Notes under the pieces: generated by a model
The model's database searches: none
What the model saw: only the letters and a program-made list of their open reading frames with translations
What the model was told of the DNA's origin: nothing
Assembly (NCBI GenBank): GCA_017303655.1
Contig: JAFLCE010000003.1
Span: 1-64,000 of the forward strand
Source of the DNA: Anaerolineae bacterium
GTDB taxonomy: Bacteria; Chloroflexota; Anaerolineae; Anaerolineales; Villigracilaceae
Length of the DNA: 64,000 nucleotides
Direction of reading: 5' to 3'
In this document: piece after piece, positions 51,383 to 61,448 of the stretch
How the letters are laid out: each line of letters begins with the position of its first letter
Position numbering within the stretch: position 1 is the stretch's first letter
Made by a program: the position numbers and the translations under genes

Positions 51383-51685
51383 ATGATCCGTAAAATATTA
51401 ATCTTTGTCGTTTCCATCGTCATCCCCGTGTTACTTGCACAATTGCCCATCTTTCCGCTGGTCGTGGAGCTGCGCGAGATCACAGAGACAGGCGAATCCC
51501 TTTTGCAAGAGTGGACGTTCGTCTCTCTGCCAGAGTTCTACGACTCAGCCCGCTTCGCCCAATCCGGCTGGCTGGAGTCGACTTGGAATAATTATCTTGT
51601 TCTGGCGGTTTTAAATCATGTGGGGTTGATCTTGGTGTTTTTCATGGCACGGAGCATTTTGAATAGAGTGCTCTTGAAGGAATAA
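51383..51685 (+). CDS. Small membrane protein of unknown function
   Basis: A 100-residue protein with an N-terminal hydrophobic helix (about 4-28), a ~45-residue outer segment (EITETGESLLQEWTFVSLPEF) and a C-terminal helix (about 70-92). I do not recognise a family. AGGTAGGT precedes the ATG, and TACAAT at 51354-51359 may be its -10 box. It stands alone and ends just before a 38-bp palindrome shared with purA. Confidence 0.5.
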   Translation: MIRKILIFVVSIVIPVLLAQLPIFPLVVELREITETGESLLQEWTFVSLPEFYDSARFAQSGWLESTWNNYLVLAVLNHVGLILVFFMARSILNRVLLKE

Positions 51686-51688
51686 AAA

Positions 51689-51726
51689 ACAGGTGACAGT
51701 CACTTTGCAAAGTGACTGTCACCTGT
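51689..51726. terminator. 38-bp perfect palindrome between convergent genes
   Basis: ACAGGTGACAGTCACTTTG is followed directly by its exact reverse complement. It fills the gap between the small membrane gene and the purA stop and would form a cruciform or long hairpin in either transcript. It may be both terminator and dispersed repeat. Confidence 0.7.
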
Positions 51727-51743
51727 CCACTATTCACTACCCA

Positions 51744-53126
<1,383 letters not shown>

Positions 53127-53145
53127 TTAGTTTTCCGTAGAGCAT

Positions 53146-53151
53146 TATAAT
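53146..53151 (+). promoter_or_regulatory. -10 box of guaB
   Basis: A perfect TATAAT; no good -35 box. Transcription would start near 53158, just before the AGGAGA at 53161. This rules out the upstream GTG at 53154 as start and supports ATG 53178. Confidence 0.5.
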
Positions 53152-53177
53152 TCGTGCGCGAGGAGAACCAAGACCCA

Positions 53178-54617
53178 ATGAAAATATTACCCGAAACTGC
53201 CCTAACCTATGATGACGTGCTTCTGGTGCCGCAATATTCAAGCGTGGACTCACGCCGAGTCCTTTCCACCAAAAGCCCGCTCACGAAAAAGATCCTGCTG
53301 CATGCGCCCATCGTCTCCGCCAACATGGACGTGGTCACCGAAAGCGAAATGGCGATCACCATGGCGCGTGAAGGCGGCATCGGCATTATCCATCGCTTCA
53401 TGACCATTGCCGAGCAAACCCGTCAGATTGAGCGGGTCAAGAAAGCCGAATCCTTCGTCGTGGAGAATCCGCTCACGATGACAGACCAGCACACGGTTGG
53501 GGATGTGAAGCGCATTGTCGAAGAGACCGACACTGGCGGTATTCTAATCGTCGATAAAAATGAGAAGCTGGTAGGCATTATTACCACACGAGACTTGTTA
53601 TTTGAAGAAGATGATAACAAATTAGTCACCGCTATTATGACTCGTGATGTGCGCAGCGCCCCGACGAATACCACTTTGAAAGACGCCGAGCGCTTATTGC
53701 ATGAGCATCGCGTCGAGAAACTTCCGCTGGTAGATGCGAATGGAAAAGTCACTGGCTTGGTTACGTTGAAAGATATCATGAAGATCACCAAATTCCCCAA
53801 AGCCACCAAAGATTCAAAAGGTCGTTTGGCGGTGGGGGCTGCCGTGGGCGTGCGCGACATGGAAATGCGCCGTGTCGAAGCCCTGTTGCAAGCCGGTGCG
53901 GATTGCATCGTGGTGGATATTGCTCATGGCGACTCGCAACTAGAGTTGGATATGCTCAAGAACATCCGCAAGCATTTCCCCGAAGCGCAGATCATCGGCG
54001 GGAATGTGGCAACGGCGGATGGAACAAAACGCCTCATCGATGCGGGCGTGGATGCGGTCAAAGTGGGGGTGGGTCCCGGCTCGATCTGTATCACACGTCA
54101 AGTAGCCGGTTCGGGCGTCCCACAGGTGACGGCGATCATCGAATGTGCCAAAGCCGCAGCCGATAGTAAAACTCCCATCATCGCGGATGGCGGCATCCGC
54201 TTCCCTGGTGATGTTGCCAAAGCCATTGCGGCTGGTGCGCAAACCGTCATGATCGGCTCTATGTTGGCTGGCACCGATGAAAGCCCCGGTATGCTAATGA
54301 CGCGGCGTGGTCATAAGTACAAAGCCTCGCGCGGCATGGCGTCTTTGGCGGCGAACATCGAACGCAACAAACGCGAAGGCAACGACCTCACCCGCGAAGA
54401 GGTAGAAGATTACGTGGCAGAAGGCGTTGAAGCAGCGGTTCCATATCGCGGTAAGGCGCGTGAAGTGCTCACTCAACTCGTCGGTGGTTTGCAATCGGGC
54501 ATGAGTTACAGCGGCGCAAGAGACATTGAAGAATTCCAACAAAAAGCCATTTTCACCCGCATGACGGGCGCAGGACTGAAAGAGTCCGGTCCGCATGATG
54601 TGGAAGTGCTGGGTTAG
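53178..54617 (+). CDS. guaB: IMP dehydrogenase
   Basis: A 479-residue enzyme oxidising IMP to XMP with NAD, the committed step to [20 protein letters not shown] begins the TIM barrel; two CBS domains (about 93-205) interrupt it; GPGSICITR has catalytic C304; the flap [15 protein letters not shown] and [11 protein letters not shown] close it. AGGAGA lies 11 bases before the chosen ATG. Divergent pairing with purA places both branches of purine synthesis side by side. Confidence 0.95.
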   Translation: MKILPETALTYDDVLLVPQYSSVDSRRVLSTKSPLTKKILLHAPIVSANMDVVTESEMAITMAREGGIGIIHRFMTIAEQTRQIERVKKAESFVVENPLTMTDQHTVGDVKRIVEETDTGGILIVDKNEKLVGIITTRDLLFEEDDNKLVTAIMTRDVRSAPTNTTLKDAERLLHEHRVEKLPLVDANGKVTGLVTLKDIMKITKFPKATKDSKGRLAVGAAVGVRDMEMRRVEALLQAGADCIVVDIAHGDSQLELDMLKNIRKHFPEAQIIGGNVATADGTKRLIDAGVDAVKVGVGPGSICITRQVAGSGVPQVTAIIECAKAAADSKTPIIADGGIRFPGDVAKAIAAGAQTVMIGSMLAGTDESPGMLMTRRGHKYKASRGMASLAANIERNKREGNDLTREEVEDYVAEGVEAAVPYRGKAREVLTQLVGGLQSGMSYSGARDIEEFQQKAIFTRMTGAGLKESGPHDVEVLG

Positions 54618-54628
54618 AAAGTTTGCAG

Positions 54629-54668
54629 GTTAGAAGGTTGGAACGTTCAAACATTCCAACCTTCTAAC
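54629..54668. repeat. Inverted repeat between guaB and the aminotransferase gene
   Basis: GTTAGAAGGTTGGAA (54629-54643) and its exact reverse complement (54654-54668) flank a 10-base loop. It begins 11 bases after the guaB stop and can act as a terminator hairpin; the extra GTTAG/GTTTGCAGG direct copies upstream suggest a repeat-family element. Confidence 0.6.
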
Positions 54669-54692
54669 ATTTCAACACAATTGGAGACCTCC

Positions 54693-56027
54693 ATGACCGA
54701 CCAAACCAAGACCTGGATCGAAAAAGACAAAAGACAACTGCATCCCACATACCACCCCAAGACGCATGCCAACCCGATGGTGGTTGAACGCGGCGAGGGT
54801 GTTTGGCTCTACACCACCGACGGACGAAAGATCCTCGATGGCATGGCGGGGTTGTGGAACGTCAACGCCGGGTATGGGCGTGAGGAACTTGCCAAGGTCG
54901 CCTATGACCAGATGAAGCAACTAGCATTCACATCCAATTTTTCGGGCATGACGAATTTGCCGTCCATTCAACTGGCAGATAAACTCGCTGGCTTTGCCTA
55001 CGAAGGTTTGAATACAACTCTCTTTACCTCCGGCGGTTCCGAAGCTAACGACTCTGCGTTCAAGACTGCGCGGTATTACTGGAAGCGCAAAGGCAAGCCG
55101 GGCAAGTACAAGGTGATTGCCCGCAAAGGTGCCTATCACGGAGTAACGCTTTCTACTACCTTCGCAACCGGCTTGGAAAAATATCACACCATGTTCGGTC
55201 CTGCGCCGGATGGGTTTGTCCACATCCCTGCGCCGAATCCGTATCGCTATGAAGGCAAATTGATGGATGGAGAAACTGTCGGGCAGGCAGCGGCTCGGGA
55301 ATTGGAAGCAGCCATTCTCCGCGAAGGAGCCGATACCGTTGCAGCTTTCATCGCCGAGCCTGTTATGGGCGTTGGCGGTGTGATCGTTCCACCTGACGAT
55401 TATTTCCCACTCATCCGAAAAATTTGTGATCAATACGAAGTCCTCTTCATCGCGGACGAAGTTATCACTGGCTTTGGGCGTACAGGGGAGTGGTTTGCGC
55501 TCAAGCATTGGAATGTTAAGCCAGATATTCTTTCTTTCGCCAAAGCCATCACTAGCGGCTACGCCCAACTCGGCGGCATTCAGATCTCCGATGAAATTCG
55601 CGAGACGATGGAATCGGCTGCCGATACTGAAGCGTATATGCATGGCTATACCTATTCGGGTCATGCCATGGCGTGCGCGGTTGGACTCAAGAATCTCGAG
55701 ATCATGGAACGCGAAGATTTCCCCAAGCGTGCCCGTGAGTTGGGCAAACGCCTGCTCGATGGGTTGAAGAAGCTCGAAGAATTTTCCTTCGTCGGCGATG
55801 TGCGTGGCATCGGCTTGGTGTGCGGCGTGGAAATTGTTTCCAATAAAGAAACAAAAACCGCTGACCCTGCCACGACGATGAAAATCTTCAAAGCTGCCGA
55901 AGCTCATGGGCTGCGGACTCGTCCGCTTGGGAATACGCTGGCGTTCTCGCCTCCGCTTTCCATCACAGAAAATGAAGTCGATGAGATCATCCAGCGGCTT
56001 GGCGCGGCAATGGATGGCATTTCGTAA
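54693..56027 (+). CDS. Class III aminotransferase (omega-amino acid:pyruvate type)
   Basis: A 444-residue fold-type I PLP enzyme. TSGGSEANDSAFKTARYYW binds the phosphate; AEPVMGVGGV and D255 (FIADEVITGFGRTG) contact the cofactor; K284 in SFAKAITSGYAQLGG is the Schiff-base lysine. These features match beta-alanine/omega-amino acid:pyruvate aminotransferases. GGAG lies six bases before ATG 54693. It might be mistaken for the lysine-pathway aminotransferase LysJ, but it lies outside that operon and resembles the pyruvate-dependent group more. Confidence 0.87.
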   Translation: MTDQTKTWIEKDKRQLHPTYHPKTHANPMVVERGEGVWLYTTDGRKILDGMAGLWNVNAGYGREELAKVAYDQMKQLAFTSNFSGMTNLPSIQLADKLAGFAYEGLNTTLFTSGGSEANDSAFKTARYYWKRKGKPGKYKVIARKGAYHGVTLSTTFATGLEKYHTMFGPAPDGFVHIPAPNPYRYEGKLMDGETVGQAAARELEAAILREGADTVAAFIAEPVMGVGGVIVPPDDYFPLIRKICDQYEVLFIADEVITGFGRTGEWFALKHWNVKPDILSFAKAITSGYAQLGGIQISDEIRETMESAADTEAYMHGYTYSGHAMACAVGLKNLEIMEREDFPKRARELGKRLLDGLKKLEEFSFVGDVRGIGLVCGVEIVSNKETKTADPATTMKIFKAAEAHGLRTRPLGNTLAFSPPLSITENEVDEIIQRLGAAMDGIS

Positions 56028-56043
56028 GGTCGTATGCTGCTGA

Positions 56044-56072
56044 TTTCCAAAGTATGCATTACAGGCTATAAT
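56044..56072 (+). promoter_or_regulatory. Possible promoter of the receiver gene
   Basis: TTTCCA (56044-56049) and TATAAT (56067-56072) with 17-base spacing, about 100 bases before the receiver start. The -35 box matches only partly. Confidence 0.4.
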
Positions 56073-56173
56073 CAGAAATCTCGGTTAGACTGCCTGTGCT
56101 TTTTGCAAGAGAATTTGCCGAAACTATACAGAAATGATGTGTCTGTGATGGGCACAATAATTTTGGAGGATTG

Positions 56174-56542
56174 ATGAACGAAGGTTTAATCATTGACGAT
56201 AACCGCCAGACCGCGGATGCACTTCAGCAGATGCTCGATCTTCTGGATCTACCCGCAAGAGTGGCATATGGTTCCAGTGCGGCAATGTCTGTGCTGGCAA
56301 GTGTGGTTCCACCATTCATCTGCCTGGATATTAATATGCCCGGTGTAGACGGTACCGAAGTGTTGGCATATATTCGTCGTGAACCTCGTTTGATGAAAGT
56401 GCCCGTCATCATCATCACCTCTGACGATCAGCCCGAGACGAGACAGCATGTGATGCGCGGCGGCGCGCAGGCGATGATCATCAAACCGGTCACCCTCGAA
56501 ATGTTGGAAACCGCCTTCAAAAAAGCAGGCATCGTTAGTTAA
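56174..56542 (+). CDS. Single-domain response regulator
   Basis: A 122-residue receiver with D8/D9 (IIDDN), phospho-acceptor D52 (CLDINMPGVDG), the TS pair near 83 and K104 (IIKP). It has no output domain. GGAGG lies four bases before ATG 56174; a TTG directly upstream is less likely. It is a single gene between an aminotransferase and a convergent lipoprotein, so its kinase is not apparent. Confidence 0.87.
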   Translation: MNEGLIIDDNRQTADALQQMLDLLDLPARVAYGSSAAMSVLASVVPPFICLDINMPGVDGTEVLAYIRREPRLMKVPVIIITSDDQPETRQHVMRGGAQAMIIKPVTLEMLETAFKKAGIVS

Positions 56543-56560
56543 GGTGCTTCAATAAAAATA

Positions 56561-56591
56561 AAGGCTCCAACCCATCTGGTTGGAGCCTTTT
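56561..56591. terminator. Bidirectional intrinsic terminator
   Basis: AAGGCTCCAACC pairs with GGTTGGAGCCTT (12 bp, 5-base loop), followed by T residues on the plus strand and preceded by A residues. It serves the receiver gene and the convergent lipoprotein gene. Confidence 0.85.
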
Positions 56592-56606
56592 GATTTAAAT
56601 CATATT

Positions 56607-57371
56607 TTATGGCGCGGGCCAGGGAATTTCAGCTGGTTGTGAAAAGCCATGTTTTTCCACTGTATATATTCGTCCCCAGGATGGGGCGGCGCAGCCTTTT
56701 TCATCTTTTACCGTGTAACTGGTGGTGAATTGATCGGGGTAGGAGAAGGTCCACCAGATGTAAGCACCGTCCTGACACACAAAGGCTTCAATGAGATAGC
56801 CGCGGTCTTTGTCGGCGGTCATTTCCATCTGATTCCAAGTGATGGTTACTTCATCTTCCTGGCGGCTGGCTTGCACGTTTTGCGGTGGACCATATTGGTT
56901 GCTACCAATGGATTGCAGGTTGGGTTCATATCGTTCAAGCGTGCTGACATCACCAACCACGTCCACTACGGAAGGCGAAACCCAGCAGAAGTAATTGAGC
57001 TTATCGAATTTGATGTATAGCCATTGGCTGTACATGGCGCGGTTTCGCACGGTACCGATATCCCCGGCGTATAAGTCTGCTGCGTGGAGGAAAGCTGAAG
57101 ATGGACCATAGCGGCAATGCGCCTGCTTGTTCACCGTAACAGCGGGAAAGGTGAATTCAGGTGTGGGCGTAATGGTTGGTTCAAGCGTGTCTGTGGGGGC
57201 GGGCGTTGGGGTTATGGAAGGGGTTAGGGTGGGTTGCGGCGTGGCAGTGATATACACTACGACTGGTGTGGCGGTTTCTGAGGGAATGGGGGTAGGTTCC
57301 GCATCGGCGGTCGCACCGCAAGCGGAGAGTACAAAGGCAATGGCAAATAAAATTGAAGCTATTTTTTTCAT
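56607..57371 (-). CDS. Lipoprotein with Pro/Thr-rich linker and SH3-like domain
   Basis: A 254-residue lipoprotein. The signal peptide ends in lipobox LSAC (C18). A Thr/Pro-rich stalk (about 25-75) keeps the folded part away from the membrane. A bacterial SH3-like region (about 80-135: HCRYGPSSAFLHAADLYAGDIG) and a fibronectin-III-like region (about 160-250: PQNVQASRQEDEVTITWNQ) follow. It probably binds cell-wall or surface polymers. Its ATG overlaps the deacetylase gene stop by four bases, though a functional link to that enzyme is not obvious. Confidence 0.72.
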   Translation of the reverse strand: MKKIASILFAIAFVLSACGATADAEPTPIPSETATPVVVYITATPQPTLTPSITPTPAPTDTLEPTITPTPEFTFPAVTVNKQAHCRYGPSSAFLHAADLYAGDIGTVRNRAMYSQWLYIKFDKLNYFCWVSPSVVDVVGDVSTLERYEPNLQSIGSNQYGPPQNVQASRQEDEVTITWNQMEMTADKDRGYLIEAFVCQDGAYIWWTFSYPDQFTTSYTVKDEKGCAAPSWGRIYTVEKHGFSQPAEIPWPAP

Positions 57372-58408
57372 TTGAAGTTCTCCAATAAAGTTCGTGTGTT
57401 GTCGCCCAGTGCTTCGTTGGCGTATCCACCTTCCATGATAATCGCAACCGGTAGGTTAAGACCAGATATCTTTTTTCCTATTTCTGCAAAACCTGCACGA
57501 GTGACGCGAAACGTCCCGAGCGGGTCACCATCGAAGGTATCTGCCCCAAATGATAAGACAAGATATTCAGGTGCGAATCCGCGAATTAAATTCAAGGCTT
57601 CATCCAATGCCGTAAGATAATCGGCATCATCCGTGCCTTTAGGTAATGGGAAATTTTGGTGAAAGCCCAGTCCTGCGTCTGCGCCGGTTTCGTCTGCGAA
57701 GCCGATGTAATGCGGGTACTCAAAATCAGGGTCGCCGTGAATGGAGATCGTTAATACATCAGCGCGTTCATAGAAAATATCTTGCGTGCCATTGCCTGCG
57801 TGATAGTCAATATCCAAAATGGCAGTCTTTCCTTTTTGAGATAACCAATTTGCTGCGACCGAAGCATTGTTGATAAAACAATAACCGCCCGCATAATCCT
57901 TTCCGGCATGGTGCCCGGGTGGGCGACAAAGCGCAAAAGCAGACGATAGACCTTGGACGATAGACGATGCCGCACTCAAGGCAATATTGGCAGAAGTGAG
58001 TGACGCCTTGTATGTGCCTGCCACGATACAAGCCGAAAGGTCCATGATGTAATAACCGCCCAGTCCGCGCACAGTGGTAGATGTTGGGCGTGCTTTCCGT
58101 CTTAATGCAAAAGTGGCAGGTAAAAAAGCATGCGTTTCCGGCGACGCCGCAACTTCGGGGTCAGAAGCCAGCCATTCACCCCAGCAAGAGGTGAGGAAGT
58201 TGAGATAGCCTTCATCATGCACCGCAAGAATCGGGTCGAGACCAAATTCCTCTGGCTCAGAAAATTCTGCCCATGCCATTCCTTTGAGCGCCGCAAGAAT
58301 TCTATCCATGCGGTCTGGGTTTTCGTAATAAGGCACGCGAATGCCGCCATCGAAAATTTCAAAAGGAGGGTAATGCTGACGATGTTCTTCAGAGTAAAAT
58401 ATTTTCAT
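57368..58408 (-). CDS. Histone-deacetylase-family amidohydrolase (acetylpolyamine type)
   Basis: A 346-residue arginase/deacetylase-fold enzyme. CRPPGHHA holds the tandem histidines, ILDIDYHAGNGTQDIF the zinc-binding D and H, and FGADTFDGDPLG the last zinc aspartate. Bacterial members deacetylate acetylpolyamines or acetylated lysines. The start ATG at 58408 lacks a clear Shine-Dalgarno and is 46 bases from the divergent nitroreductase. The catalytic tyrosine region EGGYANEALGDN is present. Confidence 0.88.
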   Translation of the reverse strand: MKIFYSEEHRQHYPPFEIFDGGIRVPYYENPDRMDRILAALKGMAWAEFSEPEEFGLDPILAVHDEGYLNFLTSCWGEWLASDPEVAASPETHAFLPATFALRRKARPTSTTVRGLGGYYIMDLSACIVAGTYKASLTSANIALSAASSIVQGLSSAFALCRPPGHHAGKDYAGGYCFINNASVAANWLSQKGKTAILDIDYHAGNGTQDIFYERADVLTISIHGDPDFEYPHYIGFADETGADAGLGFHQNFPLPKGTDDADYLTALDEALNLIRGFAPEYLVLSFGADTFDGDPLGTFRVTRAGFAEIGKKISGLNLPVAIIMEGGYANEALGDNTRTLLENFK

Positions 58409-58453
58409 GGTAAGACAATTTTACCTGCAAGCGTCATTGCAACGGAGGATTTG

Positions 58454-59011
58454 ATGGAAATATTTGAAGCAATACATGGAAGAACCACTGTCAGCAAAGT
58501 GAAGCAGGATGAACTTTCGCGCGACATCATTGAAAAATTATTGAGTGCCGGGGCACAGGCACCCAATCATCATAAAGTGCGCCCCTGGCGCTTTGTCGTG
58601 TTGACTGGAGATGGGCGTAAGAAACTTGGGGATGTGATGTCCGCCTCTTTCTTGGACCGGAATCCGGGTGCGCCAACCGAAGGCGTGGACAAAATCCGAG
58701 CCTTGCCGCTCCGCGCTCCTGTGGTCATTGCCGTAGGTGCCGATAAACCCGCCGACACAAAGATCATTGAAGTGGAAAATATTTCCGCGGCATCTGCTGC
58801 CTGCCAGAACATTTTGCTCGCCGCGCATGCCTTGGGCTTGGGCGCGATCTGGCGTACGGGTGAATGGGCACGTGATGCCAAAGTGAAAGAGTTTTTTGGC
58901 TTCGCGGAAGATCAGCATATCATTGGTTTTATCTATGTCGGACATCCCGATGTGATGCCGGACCCTTACACTCGTGTTGGGTTTGAGGATCGGGTAACCT
59001 GGGTGGAATAG
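58454..59011 (+). CDS. Nitroreductase family protein
   Basis: A 185-residue FMN-dependent oxidoreductase. HGRTTVSKVKQDEL and LLSAGAQAPNHHKVRPWRFVVL at the N-terminus and AACQNILLAAHALGLGAIWRTG and GFIYVGHPD near the C-terminus match the nitroreductase fold. It reduces quinones or nitro compounds with NAD(P)H; the natural substrate is unknown. GGAGG is five bases before ATG 58454. Longer frames on this strand only shadow the deacetylase gene. Confidence 0.87.
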   Translation: MEIFEAIHGRTTVSKVKQDELSRDIIEKLLSAGAQAPNHHKVRPWRFVVLTGDGRKKLGDVMSASFLDRNPGAPTEGVDKIRALPLRAPVVIAVGADKPADTKIIEVENISAASAACQNILLAAHALGLGAIWRTGEWARDAKVKEFFGFAEDQHIIGFIYVGHPDVMPDPYTRVGFEDRVTWVE

Positions 59012-59032
59012 GTTTTTAGTAATGAAAAATAA

Positions 59033-59071
59033 GAAACGAGTAACGAGGTATTTCAACTCGTTACTCGTTTC
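59033..59071. terminator. 15-bp inverted repeat between convergent genes
   Basis: GAAACGAGTAACGAG (59033-59047) and its exact reverse complement (59057-59071) with a 9-base loop lie between the nitroreductase and DUF1684 stops. A T-rich stretch follows. The simple CGAGTAACGAG repeats also suggest a dispersed family. Confidence 0.65.
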
Positions 59072-59082
59072 TCTTTAACTTA

Positions 59083-59892
59083 TTACTCTTTGAATTTCTT
59101 TTCACCAGCTTCGATCCGCACGTTCAATTTATTTTCTCTGGGCGGGATCGGGCAAGTGGCAAACGGGGTATAGGCACAGGGCCAATTATCGTTTAAGTTG
59201 AAATCCAGAATAATCTCATCCCCTTTGGGTACAGGCAAGTAGAGTCTGCGCCCGCCGCCATAGGTCGTTTCACTATTGGTTTCATCTTTGAAATTGAAGA
59301 GCAATTCGTCGCCGCTTTCTTCGGCTTCAAGCGTACACTCCACGCCGTTCAAGCTGAATTGCGCCTGACCCATAAAGAAGGTCGCGACCTCTGTACCAAT
59401 GCCTTCCACTCGAATGGTTGGTTTGGGCGGGTCGTAACGAAGGTACTTCGCCGTGACATGGTATTTTGAGTTAACGGGGTAATGATTGAAACCAGCAAAA
59501 CCTTTTTTGAATTCTGCCTCACGATCCCACACGCGCACAAGCGTAACCTCTCCCCGAACGATGATCTTCATAGTGAGTCTGCCAATTTCAAGCGAGTCGG
59601 CTTGTTTGTCTTTATCCGTAAATAATGGGCGTGTCTCGACTTCACCGCCATTCAACATCATTTTTGCGTTTGGATGCAGGGTGACTTTGCCATTTTTGAA
59701 AAGGAAATGTCCACTGATCGGTTGAGGGAATTCAGGCAGGGATATCTTCGCCTCAGGGCTGCTGCCGAAGCTATTCTCGCCTTCTTCGAGCCAGAACAAG
59801 CCGATAAGGTTTAACCAACTAAGCGGGTTGGAGGCAAAACCGTCTTCTTTCTCTTTACGAACCCGATTCACATGTTCAATATAGGCACTCAT
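59083..59892 (-). CDS. DUF1684 domain protein
   Basis: A 269-residue soluble protein. It has the DUF1684 pattern: NPLSWLNLIGLFWLEEGENSFG near the start, YGGGRRLYLPVPKGDEIILDFN and NDNWPCAYTPFATCPIPPRENKLNV near the end. The function of the family is not established. GGGGAG precedes ATG 59892, which comes three bases after the stop of the glycerophosphodiesterase gene, so the two are co-transcribed. Confidence 0.87.
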   Translation of the reverse strand: MSAYIEHVNRVRKEKEDGFASNPLSWLNLIGLFWLEEGENSFGSSPEAKISLPEFPQPISGHFLFKNGKVTLHPNAKMMLNGGEVETRPLFTDKDKQADSLEIGRLTMKIIVRGEVTLVRVWDREAEFKKGFAGFNHYPVNSKYHVTAKYLRYDPPKPTIRVEGIGTEVATFFMGQAQFSLNGVECTLEAEESGDELLFNFKDETNSETTYGGGRRLYLPVPKGDEIILDFNLNDNWPCAYTPFATCPIPPRENKLNVRIEAGEKKFKE

Positions 59893-59894
59893 GC

Positions 59895-60773
59895 TTATCT
59901 CCCCAAAACATCCATCATGATATCGGGACGGTCTGTGATAATGCCATCCACACCCCAGGCGATGAGCTTGCGCATGGTCTCTTCGTCGTTGATCGTCCAC
60001 GGTTCAACGGCAAGGTTGCGGGCGTGTGCTGCACGTACGAAGGACTCGGTCATCACGGTGATGCCGCCTGATTCTTCGGGCACTTGCAATGAATAGAATT
60101 GAGGGGAGTAGAAGCCGCCAAGAAATGCCTTGGTCAACAAGACGAAGACTGTCGTTTCATTCTTTGCACTGGAGGTGGCAACTTCGGGGCATTCCGTGCG
60201 GAATTCTTTCAGCCGTTCATCATGGAAAGATGCGACGAGGACTTTGTCCTGCATATTGTATTCGCGGATCAGGTCACAGAAAGGTTTTGCCATGGAGGCG
60301 TTTGTCTTTTTGATCTCGATGGTCATGTGCATTTCGGGGAATGCCTGAAAGATTTCTTCGAGTGTCACGACTTGAATGCCTTGTCCGCGATAGGGAAAGG
60401 TTTGACCCTCATCGGGAGACCAGTCGTAGGCGGCATCGAGCTTTTTCAAGTCAGCCAATGACATGGATTCGATCTCACCCGTGCCGTCAGTGGTGCGATC
60501 GACAGTTTCATCGTGCATGAGGATAAGCTCTCCATCTTTGGTGATGTGAATGTCCATTTCAAGGACGTCCACGCCGAGCTCGACGGAGTTTTGGTAAGCG
60601 AGCATGCTCTCGCCGGGCCAGACACCATCTCCGCCTTGGTGGGCGATCACGAGTGGACGATCTGAGGCAGTTGTGTAATAGGGGTGTGCAGGGGCAGGTT
60701 TCGAGAGGACGCGCAGTAGAATGAGTGCCGCCACCAGAATGAGGGCTGCGATCTGTAGGGGTTTGAGTTTCAT
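59895..60773 (-). CDS. Glycerophosphodiester phosphodiesterase
   Basis: A 292-residue enzyme with an N-terminal membrane helix (about 7-25), so it is secreted or anchored outside. AHQGGDGVWPGESMLAY has the catalytic histidine, and VDVLEMDIHITKDGELILMHDETVDRTTDG the metal-binding E and D and the second histidine. It cleaves glycerophosphodiesters to glycerol-3-phosphate and an alcohol, probably to recycle lipids. GGAGCC precedes ATG 60773; the longer frame to 60800 is not needed. It is followed by DUF1684. Confidence 0.9.
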   Translation of the reverse strand: MKLKPLQIAALILVAALILLRVLSKPAPAHPYYTTASDRPLVIAHQGGDGVWPGESMLAYQNSVELGVDVLEMDIHITKDGELILMHDETVDRTTDGTGEIESMSLADLKKLDAAYDWSPDEGQTFPYRGQGIQVVTLEEIFQAFPEMHMTIEIKKTNASMAKPFCDLIREYNMQDKVLVASFHDERLKEFRTECPEVATSSAKNETTVFVLLTKAFLGGFYSPQFYSLQVPEESGGITVMTESFVRAAHARNLAVEPWTINDEETMRKLIAWGVDGIITDRPDIMMDVLGR

Positions 60774-60815
60774 AGCAGGCTCCGAAAAAGAATTGTGCAA
60801 TTTTACCCTTAAGAA

Positions 60816-60844
60816 TTGACACGCCTCCTATTTTCACTTATAAG
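60816..60844 (+). promoter_or_regulatory. Promoter of the HhH membrane protein gene
   Basis: A perfect TTGACA (60816-60821) and TATAAG (60839-60844) with 17-base spacing. The gene starts 31 bases later. Confidence 0.7.
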
Positions 60845-60875
60845 TGCATCAGTTTAAAAAATTATGGAGGCAAAC

Positions 60876-61328
60876 ATGCTTGCATTGCGTTTTTGGTTGG
60901 AAGGCGGGGAGGCGGGACCGAATACCGAGCTTCTCTGGTTGTTGTGGATCCTGTTAGGTTTCTTTGCGTTGGCGATTGTTGTCGGTTGGGTGGCAACTGC
61001 CAGAAAGCCGAAACCAGCCCCGGCGAAGGTAGAGGCGGTGACTGAAGTAGAGTCTGCCCCTGTGCCGTCTAAAATACAGGCGGATGATCTGGTCAAGATC
61101 GAGGGAATCGGTCCGAAGGTGGTGAAAGTGCTCGCCCGTGCCGGGATTGTGACCTTTGAAAACCTGGCTGAAGCCGATGCTGCCGATGTGCAAAAGGTCT
61201 TAGACCGAGCTGGGCTGCAGATGATGAACCCGGAAGGCTGGATCGACCAGGCAAAACTGGCGGCGAAAGGGGATTGGGCTGGCTTTGAAAAATTGCAGAC
61301 GAAGTTGAAGGGCGGACGAAAAAAGTAG
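60876..61328 (+). CDS. Membrane-anchored helix-hairpin-helix (DUF4332-like) protein
   Basis: A 150-residue protein with one helix (about 19-40), a Lys/Pro/Ala/Glu-rich linker, and a C-terminal HhH-type domain (about 70-148) beginning DDLVKIEGIGPKVVKVLARAGIVTFENLAEA. Such domains resemble the DNA-binding end of flap endonucleases, but the catalytic part is missing. They occur in many bacterial membrane proteins of unclear role. GGAGG lies five bases before ATG 60876; an earlier ATG at 60864 lies upstream of that site. Confidence 0.75.
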   Translation: MLALRFWLEGGEAGPNTELLWLLWILLGFFALAIVVGWVATARKPKPAPAKVEAVTEVESAPVPSKIQADDLVKIEGIGPKVVKVLARAGIVTFENLAEADAADVQKVLDRAGLQMMNPEGWIDQAKLAAKGDWAGFEKLQTKLKGGRKK

Positions 61329-61410
61329 TTACTGCATTTGTGCATAGCCATCAATAGATGTCATGTGATTAATGTAACTAAAGTCACAGTGCATTTTTTC
61401 ACAAAGTAGC

Positions 61411-61416
61411 TATAAT
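61411..61416 (+). promoter_or_regulatory. -10 box of the cytochrome c gene
   Basis: A perfect TATAAT 33 bases before the start codon; no -35 match at 17 bases. A regulated promoter is possible. Confidence 0.45.
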
Positions 61417-61448
61417 ACCGTCCGAAAATAATCAACCGGAGGTATATG

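Noticed and set aside
53154..53177. GTG start for guaB
   Set aside because: It lies before the predicted transcript start and before the Shine-Dalgarno at 53161.
54921..55907. Minus-strand frame of 328 codons opposite the aminotransferase
   Set aside because: It is antisense to a gene with clear PLP-enzyme motifs and shows no family features.
54693..56027. LysJ, the lysine-pathway aminotransferase
   Set aside because: It lies outside the lysine operon and its sequence fits omega-amino acid:pyruvate aminotransferases.
61363..61393. CRP/FNR-type site upstream of the cytochrome gene (TGTGA...TCACA)
   Set aside because: The half-sites are 15 bases apart instead of 6, so the geometry is wrong for this family.
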